Below are positions 45,725-54,150 of a stretch of DNA of 64,000 nucleotides, in pieces. A model generated the notes under the pieces. It saw nothing but the letters and a program-made list of their open reading frames with translations, was not told the DNA's origin and did no database searches. The translations under genes were made by a program, and so were the position numbers. The DNA comes from Klebsiella variicola (GTDB taxonomy: Bacteria; Pseudomonadota; Gammaproteobacteria; Enterobacterales; Enterobacteriaceae): NCBI RefSeq assembly GCF_000828055.2, contig NZ_CP010523.2:2294001-2358000 (forward strand). The letters are read 5' to 3'. Within the stretch, counting starts at the first letter, position 1, and every line of letters starts with the position of its first letter.

Positions 45725-46707
45725 GGCATCACTCCGGCGTCTTTGACCATCTCCAGGGTGTAAGTCTGCTCAAACGGCACCTTGCTGGCGTCGATCAGTT
45801 TGTTTTTCACCAGCATGTCCCAGGTTTTCTTCAGCCGCGGCTCGGTGATGATGCCGATGCCGCCGGTCTTGGCATCGCCGCCGGTCACCAGCTGGTACTG
45901 CTTCATCTGGGCAATACCAAAGGCGATCTGCTCGGCGCTCATTTGCGGATTTGCTTTAGCGATCAGACTGTTGCCGGGGGTGGGATCCTGCAGGTAGCTT
46001 TTCCAGCCCTCCATGGAGGCTTTGACGAAGGCCGCCACCGCCGCCGGACGTTTGCGGATGGTGTCGGCCATACAGATAATCGAGTTGCCGTAGGGCGGAT
46101 ATCCCCAGTCGCTGAGCGGATAGACATAGAACGGCTGCCCGCCTTTGGCGACGGAGAACGGCTCGGAGGTCACGTAGCCCTGCTGCACCAGGTTTTTATC
46201 GGCGAGGAACGGCTGAACGTTAAAGGTATAGGGGCGCACTTTGCTGCCAGCCAGACCCAGCTCGCTCTTCGCCCACGGCCAGAAAGAGGTATAGGCCTCG
46301 GTAGCGAGCAGGAAGGTTTTGTCTTTAAGCTCCGCCGGGTTCTCCACTTTGTTATGAGTGATAAACACCGTCGGCGAGTGCTGGAACACGGTAGCGACGG
46401 TCACCGCATGCACCCCGGCCTGCCAGGTCTCCAGCGCCTGACCGTTGTCGCCAAGGGTACAATCGGCCTGACCGGCAGCCATCAACTGCATGACGTTGAT
46501 CTGCGGGCCGCCCATTTTAATCTCGACATCGAGACCGGCGTGCTGATACAGCCCGGTGGCCTGGGCCTGGTAAAACCCGCCGTGCTCGGCCTGGGCATAC
46601 CAGTTGGTGAGAAACGTAAACTTCTCCGCCGCGAAGCAGGAGGCTGAGGTCGCGAGGGCGGCCACGGTCAGCAGGGTAAAAACGAGCGTCGGTCTGGTAT
46701 TCATCAT
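45721..46707 (-). CDS. ABC substrate-binding protein, NMT1/THI5-like
   Basis: The 328-residue protein has a Sec signal (residues 1-27, SCFA). The mature part starts with FLTNWYAQAEHGGFYQAQA, the signature of NMT1/THI5/ThiY-type periplasmic binding proteins, which bind pyrimidines such as formylaminopyrimidine as well as other small ligands. It is clearly paralogous to the protein at 51717-52706. Ligand unknown; a nitrogen heterocycle is my inference. Confidence 0.87.
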   Translation of the reverse strand: MMNTRPTLVFTLLTVAALATSASCFAAEKFTFLTNWYAQAEHGGFYQAQATGLYQHAGLDVEIKMGGPQINVMQLMAAGQADCTLGDNGQALETWQAGVHAVTVATVFQHSPTVFITHNKVENPAELKDKTFLLATEAYTSFWPWAKSELGLAGSKVRPYTFNVQPFLADKNLVQQGYVTSEPFSVAKGGQPFYVYPLSDWGYPPYGNSIICMADTIRKRPAAVAAFVKASMEGWKSYLQDPTPGNSLIAKANPQMSAEQIAFGIAQMKQYQLVTGGDAKTGGIGIITEPRLKKTWDMLVKNKLIDASKVPFEQTYTLEMVKDAGVMP

Positions 46708-47585
46708 GGCTCCTTGGATTCAGCAGCGAAAGAGGGGGGTAGGGACTGCACAAAGCCGTGCCAGTGCTGTTTGCCCCAGGTCGGTTCGTGACGTTCGACC
46801 CAGGCCATGCGGTGGATCTCGATGATCGCTTGCGCCCAGCTGGCGGCGAGGGAGTCGAGAAGCCCTTCGCCTTGCTCCCGCGTCGCCGGGGTCGGGTCGC
46901 CAATCACCCCGCTGGGGCCAAAGTCATAGGACGCCCACGCCGCCGCCGGGCGGCCTTTCGACAGGGTCGGGCAGGGGAATTCCGGCGGGAAGTTGGCGAC
47001 CGCCCGCTCCATATGAACGCACTCCGGGGCCAGCGCCAGCATCAGCGCCGTTTCGCTATGTCCGGCGTGCATCGCCATCCGCTGTTCATGCGGGCTGAGA
47101 AACTGTTTTTCGCAGTTGGGTACGTTGAACACATCGTGCGGGATGGCGATGAAATCCCCGTGGCGCAGGCGCATTTCCCGGCAGGCGATTTGCAGGATCT
47201 GCGGCTGGCCGCCGTGGCCGTTGATCATCAGCAGCTTGCGAAAACCGGCCCGATAGAGGGATTCGGCGATCTCCAGCAGGGTATGCAGCAGCGTATCGCC
47301 GCTGAGGGTCAGGGTGCCGGGAAAATGCAGATGCTCCTCGGACTTACCGTAGACGATCGGCGGGATGGCGTAGGCCGGGATCGCCGCCGGCAGCCGGGCG
47401 AGGGCATGGCCCGCCACGCCGGAAGATATCACGCTGTCCACCGAGCAGGGCAGATGCGGGCCGTGCTGTTCGATCGCCCCGGTGGGGAGGACGATAACCG
47501 TATTGCTTTTATCCGGCAGGGCGGCCACGTCCGTCCAGCTCAGGAAAGGGAGAAAGCGCGCTGCAGGAATGTAACCGTTAATCAT
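46704..47585 (-). CDS. Creatininase-family amidohydrolase
   Basis: The 293-residue protein has the metal motif PTGAIEQHGPHLPCSVDS, with Glu39, His41 and Asp50 as ligands, and GHGGQ (near residues 122-126), plus a later Glu in the HSETALML helix. The family opens cyclic amides or deformylates pyrimidines (creatininase, ArfB). Overlaps of 4 bases with both neighbours show translational coupling to the transporter. Confidence 0.88.
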   Translation of the reverse strand: MINGYIPAARFLPFLSWTDVAALPDKSNTVIVLPTGAIEQHGPHLPCSVDSVISSGVAGHALARLPAAIPAYAIPPIVYGKSEEHLHFPGTLTLSGDTLLHTLLEIAESLYRAGFRKLLMINGHGGQPQILQIACREMRLRHGDFIAIPHDVFNVPNCEKQFLSPHEQRMAMHAGHSETALMLALAPECVHMERAVANFPPEFPCPTLSKGRPAAAWASYDFGPSGVIGDPTPATREQGEGLLDSLAASWAQAIIEIHRMAWVERHEPTWGKQHWHGFVQSLPPSFAAESKEP

Positions 47586-48061
47586 CGCGGTGCCTCGGAG
47601 TGAATTGGCTGGGGTAACCAGACGGTCGCTTCAACTTCAATCAATACCGTGGCGTCGGGCAGCATTTCGCTGACCTGGACCACGGTGGAAACGGGCGGCT
47701 GGTCGGGATAAAACAGCTTTCTGACCCGGCTGTAATAGGGAAAATGGTCAAGGTTGCGAAAGTACTGCACCAGCTTGATAACGTCGCTCATCTGCCCTCC
47801 CGCGGACGCCACGGTGCGGCGGATGCTTTCCAGTACGTACCAGCTCTGGGCGAGGATCGGGCCCTGTTTCGCATCGGTCGAAAATTCACCGGTCGCCCCC
47901 AGCAGCTCTCGCACCGACTCAGGCACATCCTGAAAGCCGTTGACGATGGTGCCGGTCAGGGGATTGACCGGAATAATGCCGGAGAGAAAGATAAAATCGC
48001 CGGCTCTGCGCCAGGCGGCATACCGCGCCAGCGGCGCCCCCGCGCCTGCTTCAAGACTCAT
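47582..48061 (-). CDS. Rid-family protein lacking the catalytic arginine
   Basis: The 159-residue protein has the YjgF/RidA fold: GIIPVNPLTGTIV near 31-43, the long helix ILAQSWYVLESIRRTVASAG and the closing strand ATVLIEVEATVWLP. In archetypal RidA the segment before the last strands reads P-A/T-R-S and supplies the catalytic Arg. Here it reads PPVSTVVQV with no Arg. It may therefore not be an imine deaminase but a ring-opening or carbamate-acting paralogue, as with RutC-type functions debated in pyrimidine catabolism. Confidence 0.83.
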   Translation of the reverse strand: MSLEAGAGAPLARYAAWRRAGDFIFLSGIIPVNPLTGTIVNGFQDVPESVRELLGATGEFSTDAKQGPILAQSWYVLESIRRTVASAGGQMSDVIKLVQYFRNLDHFPYYSRVRKLFYPDQPPVSTVVQVSEMLPDATVLIEVEATVWLPQPIHSEAPR

Positions 48062-49334
48062 GTGCCATCTCCTCTTGCCACACGCGCCGGTGGGTTAACC
48101 TGCCGTGGTTAACCACCAGACGGGCGGCGCTGTTTAAAGGCCAGGTAAAACGGTCGCTACCCGGGAAAATCACTACGCTGGCCGCCGCGCCGATGGCAAA
48201 GGGCGCCGCGTCTGCCGGCGAACCGGTTAGCGCCGCGCGATCGCAGATCAGCCGCGACTGCCGGTCGAACAGGTCGCTGAGCTGAGCGCTGAACAGGCCG
48301 CAGGCCAGGGTGTCCAGCGGGTCATAGCTCCCCGCCGGGCAGAAGGCATCCTGTACGTTGTCGCAGCCGAGCAGGGTGGCCACGCCGGCGGCCTGCGCCT
48401 CGTGCAGCAGCGTGATCCCCCGCTGGCGCGGCGTGCGACCGAACGTCGCATCCTGCAGCAGCAGGTTGGTCATCGGCAGAGCGATAAGGGTGACGCCGTG
48501 CGCCGCCAGCTGGCGCAGGATCGGCGCCGCCTGTTCGTCGCTGCCGGCGGCCAGCGCGCAGCCGTGGCTGCAGCAGATATGCCCGGGAAAAGGGTGGCGG
48601 GAGAGATGGTCCGCCAGCCAGGTCAGCCCCTGAGACACCTCGCTGAGCTCCTCATCAATATGCAAATCCAGATCCAGCTCCCAGCGGGCCGCGCTACGCA
48701 GCAGGTTTGCCATGGCGGCAGCGTCCCAGTTGGAGGAGTGGATGAAGCCGCCCAGCAGGCAGCCCTCCCCGCTGGTGGCGACCGTTCGGGCAATGGCCCC
48801 GGCGTCCGCCGGATCGCGAAACAGGGTCAGCGGGACCAGCGCCACCCGCTCCAGGGTGATGCCGACGGTATCGAGGCGGGCGATCTCCTGCCAGGCGTCC
48901 GGTGCGTCGGCGGTAAACCAGTCGATATGGCTACGCAAATGGGTCACACCATTTGCTGCCGCCCGGGCCAGCGCGGCGGACGCCCGACGTTGAATATCCG
49001 CCCTGGTCCAGTGCTGGCGATCCTCGTGCATGGCGTGGATCGCCGCCAGCAGCCCGGCCTGCGCCGGACGGCAGCGTTCAATGGTAAAGGTCTTGTCCAG
49101 ATGGGCATGAGGTTCCACCAGGCCGGGGAGCGTCAGGGCCCCCGCCAGGTCCCACAGGCCGGGAGTCGGCTGGTCGGTCGGGGTCAATGCGGCAATCCGT
49201 CCATCGCGAAAGGCCAGGTCCGCCAGCACCGGTTCACCGTTGGCCCGCGTCGGCCAGCCGTCGGGCAGCGCCCAGGCCGGGAGTCGGGCGCGGCTGATAC
49301 CGGCGAGCGGCGCGGAAGAGGAGGGGAACGTCAT
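48051..49334 (-). CDS. Amidohydrolase, cytosine-deaminase-like
   Basis: With ATG 49334 (GGAG upstream) the protein has 427 residues. It has the metal pair His76-x-His78 (EPHAHLDKTF), a third His in the ICCSHGCAL strand and an Asp in LLGCDNVQDAF, all as in CodA/AtzC-type deaminases. It would hydrolyse an exocyclic amine or ring C-N bond of a heterocycle. It starts 12 bases after the reductase stop and overlaps the Rid gene by 11 bases. Confidence 0.87.
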   Translation of the reverse strand: MTFPSSSAPLAGISRARLPAWALPDGWPTRANGEPVLADLAFRDGRIAALTPTDQPTPGLWDLAGALTLPGLVEPHAHLDKTFTIERCRPAQAGLLAAIHAMHEDRQHWTRADIQRRASAALARAAANGVTHLRSHIDWFTADAPDAWQEIARLDTVGITLERVALVPLTLFRDPADAGAIARTVATSGEGCLLGGFIHSSNWDAAAMANLLRSAARWELDLDLHIDEELSEVSQGLTWLADHLSRHPFPGHICCSHGCALAAGSDEQAAPILRQLAAHGVTLIALPMTNLLLQDATFGRTPRQRGITLLHEAQAAGVATLLGCDNVQDAFCPAGSYDPLDTLACGLFSAQLSDLFDRQSRLICDRAALTGSPADAAPFAIGAAASVVIFPGSDRFTWPLNSAARLVVNHGRLTHRRVWQEEMAHES

Positions 49335-49345
49335 CGTCAGTCTCC

Positions 49346-50314
49346 TCACAGATCCAAAACCAGAACCGGCGATTTCGCCCGCGAACAGCAGAGCGTGATC
49401 TGGTCGTTGCCCGCTTTCTCTTCCGCCGTCAGCACGCTGTCCCGGTGTTCGGGGATCCCGTCGAGGACCCCGGTAATACAGGAGCCGCACATTCCCTGTT
49501 CGCAGGAGAGCATCACTTCCACGCCGGCGTGCTGTAATACCTGAGCAATGGTTTGATCCGCGGCGACCTGCAGGCGCTGCCCGCTGGAGGCCAGTTCAAT
49601 ATAAAACGCATTTTTCGCCGCAGTATTATTTTCCGCCGCGGGAGTAAAACGCTCGAAGACGAATTGCGACGGCGACCAGCGATATTCCTCCATGACCGAC
49701 TGCAGTCGCTGAATAAAACCCTCCGGGCCGCAGGCGACCACTGCGGTATCAGGATCGGGTGTGGTTAAGCAGGCGGGGATCCGCTGGCGAAACGACGCGC
49801 CTTCCTCGCTACAGTGGATCGCCACCGTGCCGCCCGCAGCCAGCTGGGTCAGGCGCGGGGAGAAGGCCGTCTGGCGCGAGCTGGCGACATAATAATGCAG
49901 CTCCAGCGCCCCCTTTCTGGCGGCAATTGCTTCAGCCATCGCCAGCAACGGCGTGATGCCGATACCGCCGGCAAACAGCAGGTAGCGCCCGGCCTCCGGC
50001 AGGGGAAAATGGTTGCGCGGAGGCGAAATGGCGAGCCGATCGCCGGATTTCACCTGCTGGTGCAAATAGCGTGAGCCGCCGGTGGAGGTGTCAGTCAGCC
50101 TGACGCAAATTTCATAAGTATTACTGCGGTCAGGCGTGCCGCACAGGGAATACTGCCGGGGGCCAACGCCGGGAATAATAATATCGATATGCGCCCCGGC
50201 AGAGTAGGCCGGTAATATTTCCCCGGCCGCCGCCTGCAATATTACGGATAGATTTCCCTGTCCGTTGGGGCGTATTTCCCCAACCGAGACCGAAATAAGA
50301 TCGTGGCTGTGCAT
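49346..50314 (-). CDS. Phthalate-dioxygenase-reductase-type flavin/2Fe-2S reductase
   Basis: The 322-residue protein has an N-terminal flavin domain (RQYSLCG, residues 53-59), an NAD domain (FAGGIGITPLLAM, 114-126) and a C-terminal plant-type ferredoxin with Cys271, Cys276, Cys279 and Cys309. This is the VanB/PDR layout that feeds Rieske oxygenases. No Rieske oxygenase gene is present in the window, so its partner must lie elsewhere or be a different type of enzyme. It is the first gene of the minus-strand operon. Confidence 0.9.
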   Translation of the reverse strand: MHSHDLISVSVGEIRPNGQGNLSVILQAAAGEILPAYSAGAHIDIIIPGVGPRQYSLCGTPDRSNTYEICVRLTDTSTGGSRYLHQQVKSGDRLAISPPRNHFPLPEAGRYLLFAGGIGITPLLAMAEAIAARKGALELHYYVASSRQTAFSPRLTQLAAGGTVAIHCSEEGASFRQRIPACLTTPDPDTAVVACGPEGFIQRLQSVMEEYRWSPSQFVFERFTPAAENNTAAKNAFYIELASSGQRLQVAADQTIAQVLQHAGVEVMLSCEQGMCGSCITGVLDGIPEHRDSVLTAEEKAGNDQITLCCSRAKSPVLVLDL

Positions 50315-50521
50315 TACCGTTTACTCTCCCTCATTCCGCTGTCTGCAGGGCGGCCAGGGTCGGCGAAGAGATAACTCCTCTTCGCGGTAAACTGTCCGGC
50401 GTGCAAGAAAATGGGTGAAACGATCGTTTCTCCGCTATGAATGCTACGGTATTGTGATAAAACTGTTGCGTCCAGAGCTTTGATTCGCACAACCCGTTGC
50501 AAAAAAGAGAGCACCCAAACC

Positions 50522-51421
50522 ATGTTTGCCTTCTCCCGATTTCTGCTCTATTTCACCGAAGTGGCCCGTCAGGGATCGTTTCGTAAAGCGTCAGAGGCGT
50601 TGCATGTGTCGGCGTCTTCCATCGACCGTCAGATTTTGCGCGTGGAACAGGAGCTGGCGATGCCGCTCTTCGAGCGCCATCCCACCGGGCTGCGGCTGAC
50701 CGCCGCCGGGGAGCTGCTCCTGCACGCGGCCAATAACTGGAAAAAGGACTTTACCCGGGTCTGCGAACAGCTGGATGACCTGCGCGGGTTGCGGCGGGGG
50801 CATGTGCGTATCGCTACCATCGATGCCATTAACCGGCATTTTTTTTCGACGATGCTCAAAGAGGTGCATAAACATTATCCCAACATCTCTTTTACATTGA
50901 CCACCATCAACAATATCCACATTCAGCAGGCGCTGATCTCTGGCGAGGCGGATTTCGGCATCATGCTCAATCCCCAGACCTCCCGCGAACTGCAGGTGCG
51001 GGCGTTTGCCGAGATGAATATGGGTATCGTGGTGCCGACCGGCCATCCGCTGGCCAGCCGCAGCGCGGTGCGCTTTAGTCAGTGCATCGACTACCCGTTT
51101 ATCCTGCCGTCCGCCCCGTTGATGATCAGCGAGCCGGTGGAGGCGCTGGTGAATATCAGCGGCAACGAGGTGAAGGAGGTGGCGGTGTCGAATAACATTC
51201 ACATGATCCGCACCCTGATCAAAGAGCAGATGGGCATCGGCATCCTGTGCCGGCTGGATATTCTCGATGAGATCGAGTCAGGCCAGCTGGCGTTTGTACC
51301 GCTAACCGATCCGCAGCTTAAGCCTTTCACGCTGGCGCTGTGCGTCTCGCCCGCCCGCCAGCTTTCCCTCGCCGCCTCGATGATGTTGAACCAGCTGGAG
51401 ATGCTCTTCAGTCAGCTGTGA
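50522..51421 (+). CDS. LysR-family regulator of the heterocycle cluster
   Basis: With ATG 50522 the protein has 299 residues: a LysR helix-turn-helix (residues 18-42, SFRKASEALHVSASSIDRQI) and an effector domain. An in-frame extension to 50441 has no better ribosome site. It sits between the two divergent arms of the catabolic cluster, 207 bases from the reductase gene, and is the obvious pathway regulator. Confidence 0.87.
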   Translation: MFAFSRFLLYFTEVARQGSFRKASEALHVSASSIDRQILRVEQELAMPLFERHPTGLRLTAAGELLLHAANNWKKDFTRVCEQLDDLRGLRRGHVRIATIDAINRHFFSTMLKEVHKHYPNISFTLTTINNIHIQQALISGEADFGIMLNPQTSRELQVRAFAEMNMGIVVPTGHPLASRSAVRFSQCIDYPFILPSAPLMISEPVEALVNISGNEVKEVAVSNNIHMIRTLIKEQMGIGILCRLDILDEIESGQLAFVPLTDPQLKPFTLALCVSPARQLSLAASMMLNQLEMLFSQL

Positions 51422-51433
51422 GCGACCGGGCAG

Positions 51434-51477
51434 GCACTAAAATCATTCATTAGTGCACCATAATGGTGCGTTTTTTG
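51434..51477 (+). terminator. Terminator with an overlapping alternative hairpin after LysR
   Basis: The terminator stem gcacca-taa-tggtgc (51455-51469) is followed by GTTTTTT. A second hairpin, gcactaa/ttagtgc (51434-51456), shares two bases with it, so the two cannot fully form together. It lies 13 bases after the LysR stop and upstream of the second binding-protein gene. Confidence 0.7.
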
Positions 51478-51716
51478 TGTGCATGAATCAAAGGTTGCAT
51501 GCCCGTGGGCGGCGGCGCAGGCGATTTCTCGCGGCCGCTCGTGGGCGATCAAATCTGGCATTGTTTTTGTATAGCTGAGTGTGAGTAGAAGCGGTCAGTA
51601 CGGGTTATCCATACGGGACATTGCTCAGTCACCATGTCGCGGTTCAATGTTGACCGGGATGGGAGGCTGAGCCGTGGTTTGCTCGCCCCTCTCCCGGCAT
51701 GAAGAGGAGAGGGATA

Positions 51717-52706
51717 ATGAAAAGTCGTGCACGCCTTCCCCGGGGCTTTCGCTGGCTGGGCCTGATGGCTCTCGGCGGTGTCTCGCTGGCCGTTCAGGCC
51801 GAGGAGAAAATCGTTCTGCTGACCTCCTGGTACGCTCAGGCTGAGCAGGGGGGTTATTATCAGGCCCAGGCCACTGGGCTGTACAAAAAATATGGTCTCG
51901 ACGTCGAGATCCGCTCCGGCGGACCCCAGGTCAACGGCATGCAGTTGCTGTTGTCGAAGCGGGCCGATGTGATCATCGGCTACGATCTGCAACTGCTGGA
52001 AGGCATTCAGCGCGGCTTCCAGGCGAAAGCCATTGCCGCGCCCTTTCAGTACGATCCCCAGGGGCTGCTGACCCATGCCGATGTCACCTCCCTGCAGGGG
52101 CTGAAAGACAAAACGCTTCTGGTCTCCAGCTCCGGTCAGGCGACGTGGTGGCCGTGGCTGAAGGCGCAATATCAGCTGAGAGACGCTCAGGTTCGCCCCT
52201 ATACCTTCAATATTCAACCCTTTGTCGTCGATGACGCCGTCGCCCAGCAGGCCTATGTCAGCTCCGAGGTGTTCCAGGTGCAGAAGGCCGGGGTGAAGGC
52301 GAACTTCTTCCTCTTTTCTGAGCATGGTTATCCCCCCTACGGCGGCATCCTTATCGCCCGCCCGGATACCATCGCCGAGCGTAAAGCGGCGATGGCGAAA
52401 TTTGTGCGCGCCTCAATGGAGGGTTGGGTGAGTTACCTCAACAATCCGGCGCCGGGAAATGCGTTGATTAAGCAGGACAACCCGAAAATGACCGACGACC
52501 TGCTCGCCTGGGGCGTGACCCAGATCCGTGAGCATCATCTGATCGACGGCGGGGATGCCGCCAGCCAGGGCTGGGGGACGATGACCGACGCGCGCTGGCA
52601 GAAGACCCGCGACTTTATGGTCAGCGCCGGTCTGCTGGCGGCGGCCACCGACTGGAAACAGGCCTACACCACCGAATTTGTTCAGGCCATGCAGGTTAAA
52701 CCCTGA
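51717..52706 (+). CDS. Second NMT1/THI5-like ABC substrate-binding protein
   Basis: The ATG at 51717 (GAGGAGAGG upstream) gives 329 residues with a Sec signal (cleavage AVQA near residue 28). The mature start LLTSWYAQAEQGGYYQAQA is a near copy of the other binding protein, and the similarity continues through GLDVEIRSGGPQVNGMQLL. No permease or ATPase follows, so it probably shares the transporter encoded on the minus strand, giving a second ligand specificity or affinity. It is followed by a deaminase-like gene after 11 bases. Confidence 0.87.
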   Translation: MKSRARLPRGFRWLGLMALGGVSLAVQAEEKIVLLTSWYAQAEQGGYYQAQATGLYKKYGLDVEIRSGGPQVNGMQLLLSKRADVIIGYDLQLLEGIQRGFQAKAIAAPFQYDPQGLLTHADVTSLQGLKDKTLLVSSSGQATWWPWLKAQYQLRDAQVRPYTFNIQPFVVDDAVAQQAYVSSEVFQVQKAGVKANFFLFSEHGYPPYGGILIARPDTIAERKAAMAKFVRASMEGWVSYLNNPAPGNALIKQDNPKMTDDLLAWGVTQIREHHLIDGGDAASQGWGTMTDARWQKTRDFMVSAGLLAAATDWKQAYTTEFVQAMQVKP

Positions 52707-52717
52707 GGAGCGACGCC

Positions 52718-54136
52718 ATGTCATTAATGATTAAAAATGCCCATGCCATCCTCAGCGGTCTGCCCGGAGAGGCGGCGCGGCTGGCCGGGCCGGATATTCG
52801 CATCCGCGACGGCAAGATTGCCGCCATCGGCAGCCTGACGCCGCTGCCGGAAGAGCGACAGATCGATGCCCGCGACTGTGTGATCTATCCGGCATGGGTG
52901 AACACGCACCACCATCTTTTTCAGTCGCTGCTGAAGGGCGAGCCGCAGGGGCTGAACCAGAGCCTGACGGCCTGGCTGAGCGCCACGCCGTACCGCTTTC
53001 GCGCGGCTTTCGATGAACATACCTTTCGTCTGGCGGTGCGCATTGGCCTGGTGGAGCTTCTGCGCTCGGGCTGCGCCAGCGTGGCGGATCACAACTACCT
53101 GTACTGGCCGGATATGCCTTTCGATACCTCGGAGATTGTCTTCAGCGAAGGGGAAGCGCTGGGGATGCGTATCGTCCTGTGCCGGGGTGGGGCGACCCAG
53201 GGCCGGGCGGTGGAGCAGGATCTGCCGGTGGCGCTGCGTCCGGAAACCTTCGACGGCTATATGGCGGATATCGAACGGCTGGTCAGCCGCTATCACGACC
53301 CCCGGCCCGATTCTCTGCGCCGGGTGGTGATGGCGCCCACTACCGTCCTGCACTCCGCGCCGGGCGCCCAGCTGCGGGAGATGGCGAAGCTGGCCCGCCA
53401 GCTGGGGATCCGGTTGCACAGCCATTTATCGGAAACCGTCGATTATCTCGACGCCGCGCGGCAGAAATTCGCCATGACGCCGGTTCAGTTCTGCGCGGAA
53501 CACGACTGGCTGGGAAATGACGTGTGGTTTGCCCATCTGGTGAAGCTGCTGCCGGAGGAGATTGCCCTGCTGGGCCGCACCGGAACCGGCATCGCCCACT
53601 GCCCGCAAAGCAACGGCCGGCTGGGCAGCGGCATCGCCGATCTGCTGGCGCTGGAGCAGGCCGGGGTCCCGGTCTCGCTGGGGGTGGACGGCGCTGCCTC
53701 GAATGAAGCGGCGGATATGCAAAGCGAAGCCCATGCCGCATGGCTGCTGCAACGCGCGCGCAAGGGGATGCTGGCGCAGCCGCGCTACGCCGGGGGCACC
53801 TTCGAGGGGGGAGCCGATGCGGCCACGGTGGAGGATGTGGTGCGCTGGGGCAGCGCCGGCGGCGCGCAGATCCTTGGCTTAGCGCAGACCGGCACCCTGC
53901 AGATCGGCATGCAGGCGGACCTCGCCATTTACCGGCTGGACGATCCGCGCTACTTCGGCCTGCATGATATGGCCATTGGGCCGGTGGCCTGCGGTGGGCG
54001 CGCCGCGCTGAAGGCGCTGCTGCTCAATGGCCGCCCCATCGTGGAAGACGACGCCATTCCCGGTCTCGACCTTGACGCGATGCGCCACGACGCGCTGGCG
54101 GCCGTCCGTACCCTCCAGCAGCGCGCCGCTGTTTAA
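52718..54136 (+). CDS. Amidohydrolase, 8-oxoguanine deaminase/TrzN-like
   Basis: The 472-residue protein has the metal pair His64-x-His66 (NTHHHLF), a third His in SHLSETVDY, FAHLVKL and the Asp in GVDGAASNEAADM. This is the pattern of the 8-oxoguanine deaminase / hydroxyatrazine hydrolase branch of the amidohydrolase superfamily. It would deaminate an oxopurine or similar ring. It is flanked by the binding protein (11 bases) and the oxygenase (14 bases) in one probable operon. Confidence 0.87.
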   Translation: MSLMIKNAHAILSGLPGEAARLAGPDIRIRDGKIAAIGSLTPLPEERQIDARDCVIYPAWVNTHHHLFQSLLKGEPQGLNQSLTAWLSATPYRFRAAFDEHTFRLAVRIGLVELLRSGCASVADHNYLYWPDMPFDTSEIVFSEGEALGMRIVLCRGGATQGRAVEQDLPVALRPETFDGYMADIERLVSRYHDPRPDSLRRVVMAPTTVLHSAPGAQLREMAKLARQLGIRLHSHLSETVDYLDAARQKFAMTPVQFCAEHDWLGNDVWFAHLVKLLPEEIALLGRTGTGIAHCPQSNGRLGSGIADLLALEQAGVPVSLGVDGAASNEAADMQSEAHAAWLLQRARKGMLAQPRYAGGTFEGGADAATVEDVVRWGSAGGAQILGLAQTGTLQIGMQADLAIYRLDDPRYFGLHDMAIGPVACGGRAALKALLLNGRPIVEDDAIPGLDLDAMRHDALAAVRTLQQRAAV

Positions 54137-54150
54137 CTGATAACAGGATA

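Noticed and set aside
48402..49544. Plus-strand open frame (380 residues) over the CodA-like amidohydrolase
   Set aside because: Shadow of the amidohydrolase and reductase genes; its start is inside one gene and its stop inside another.
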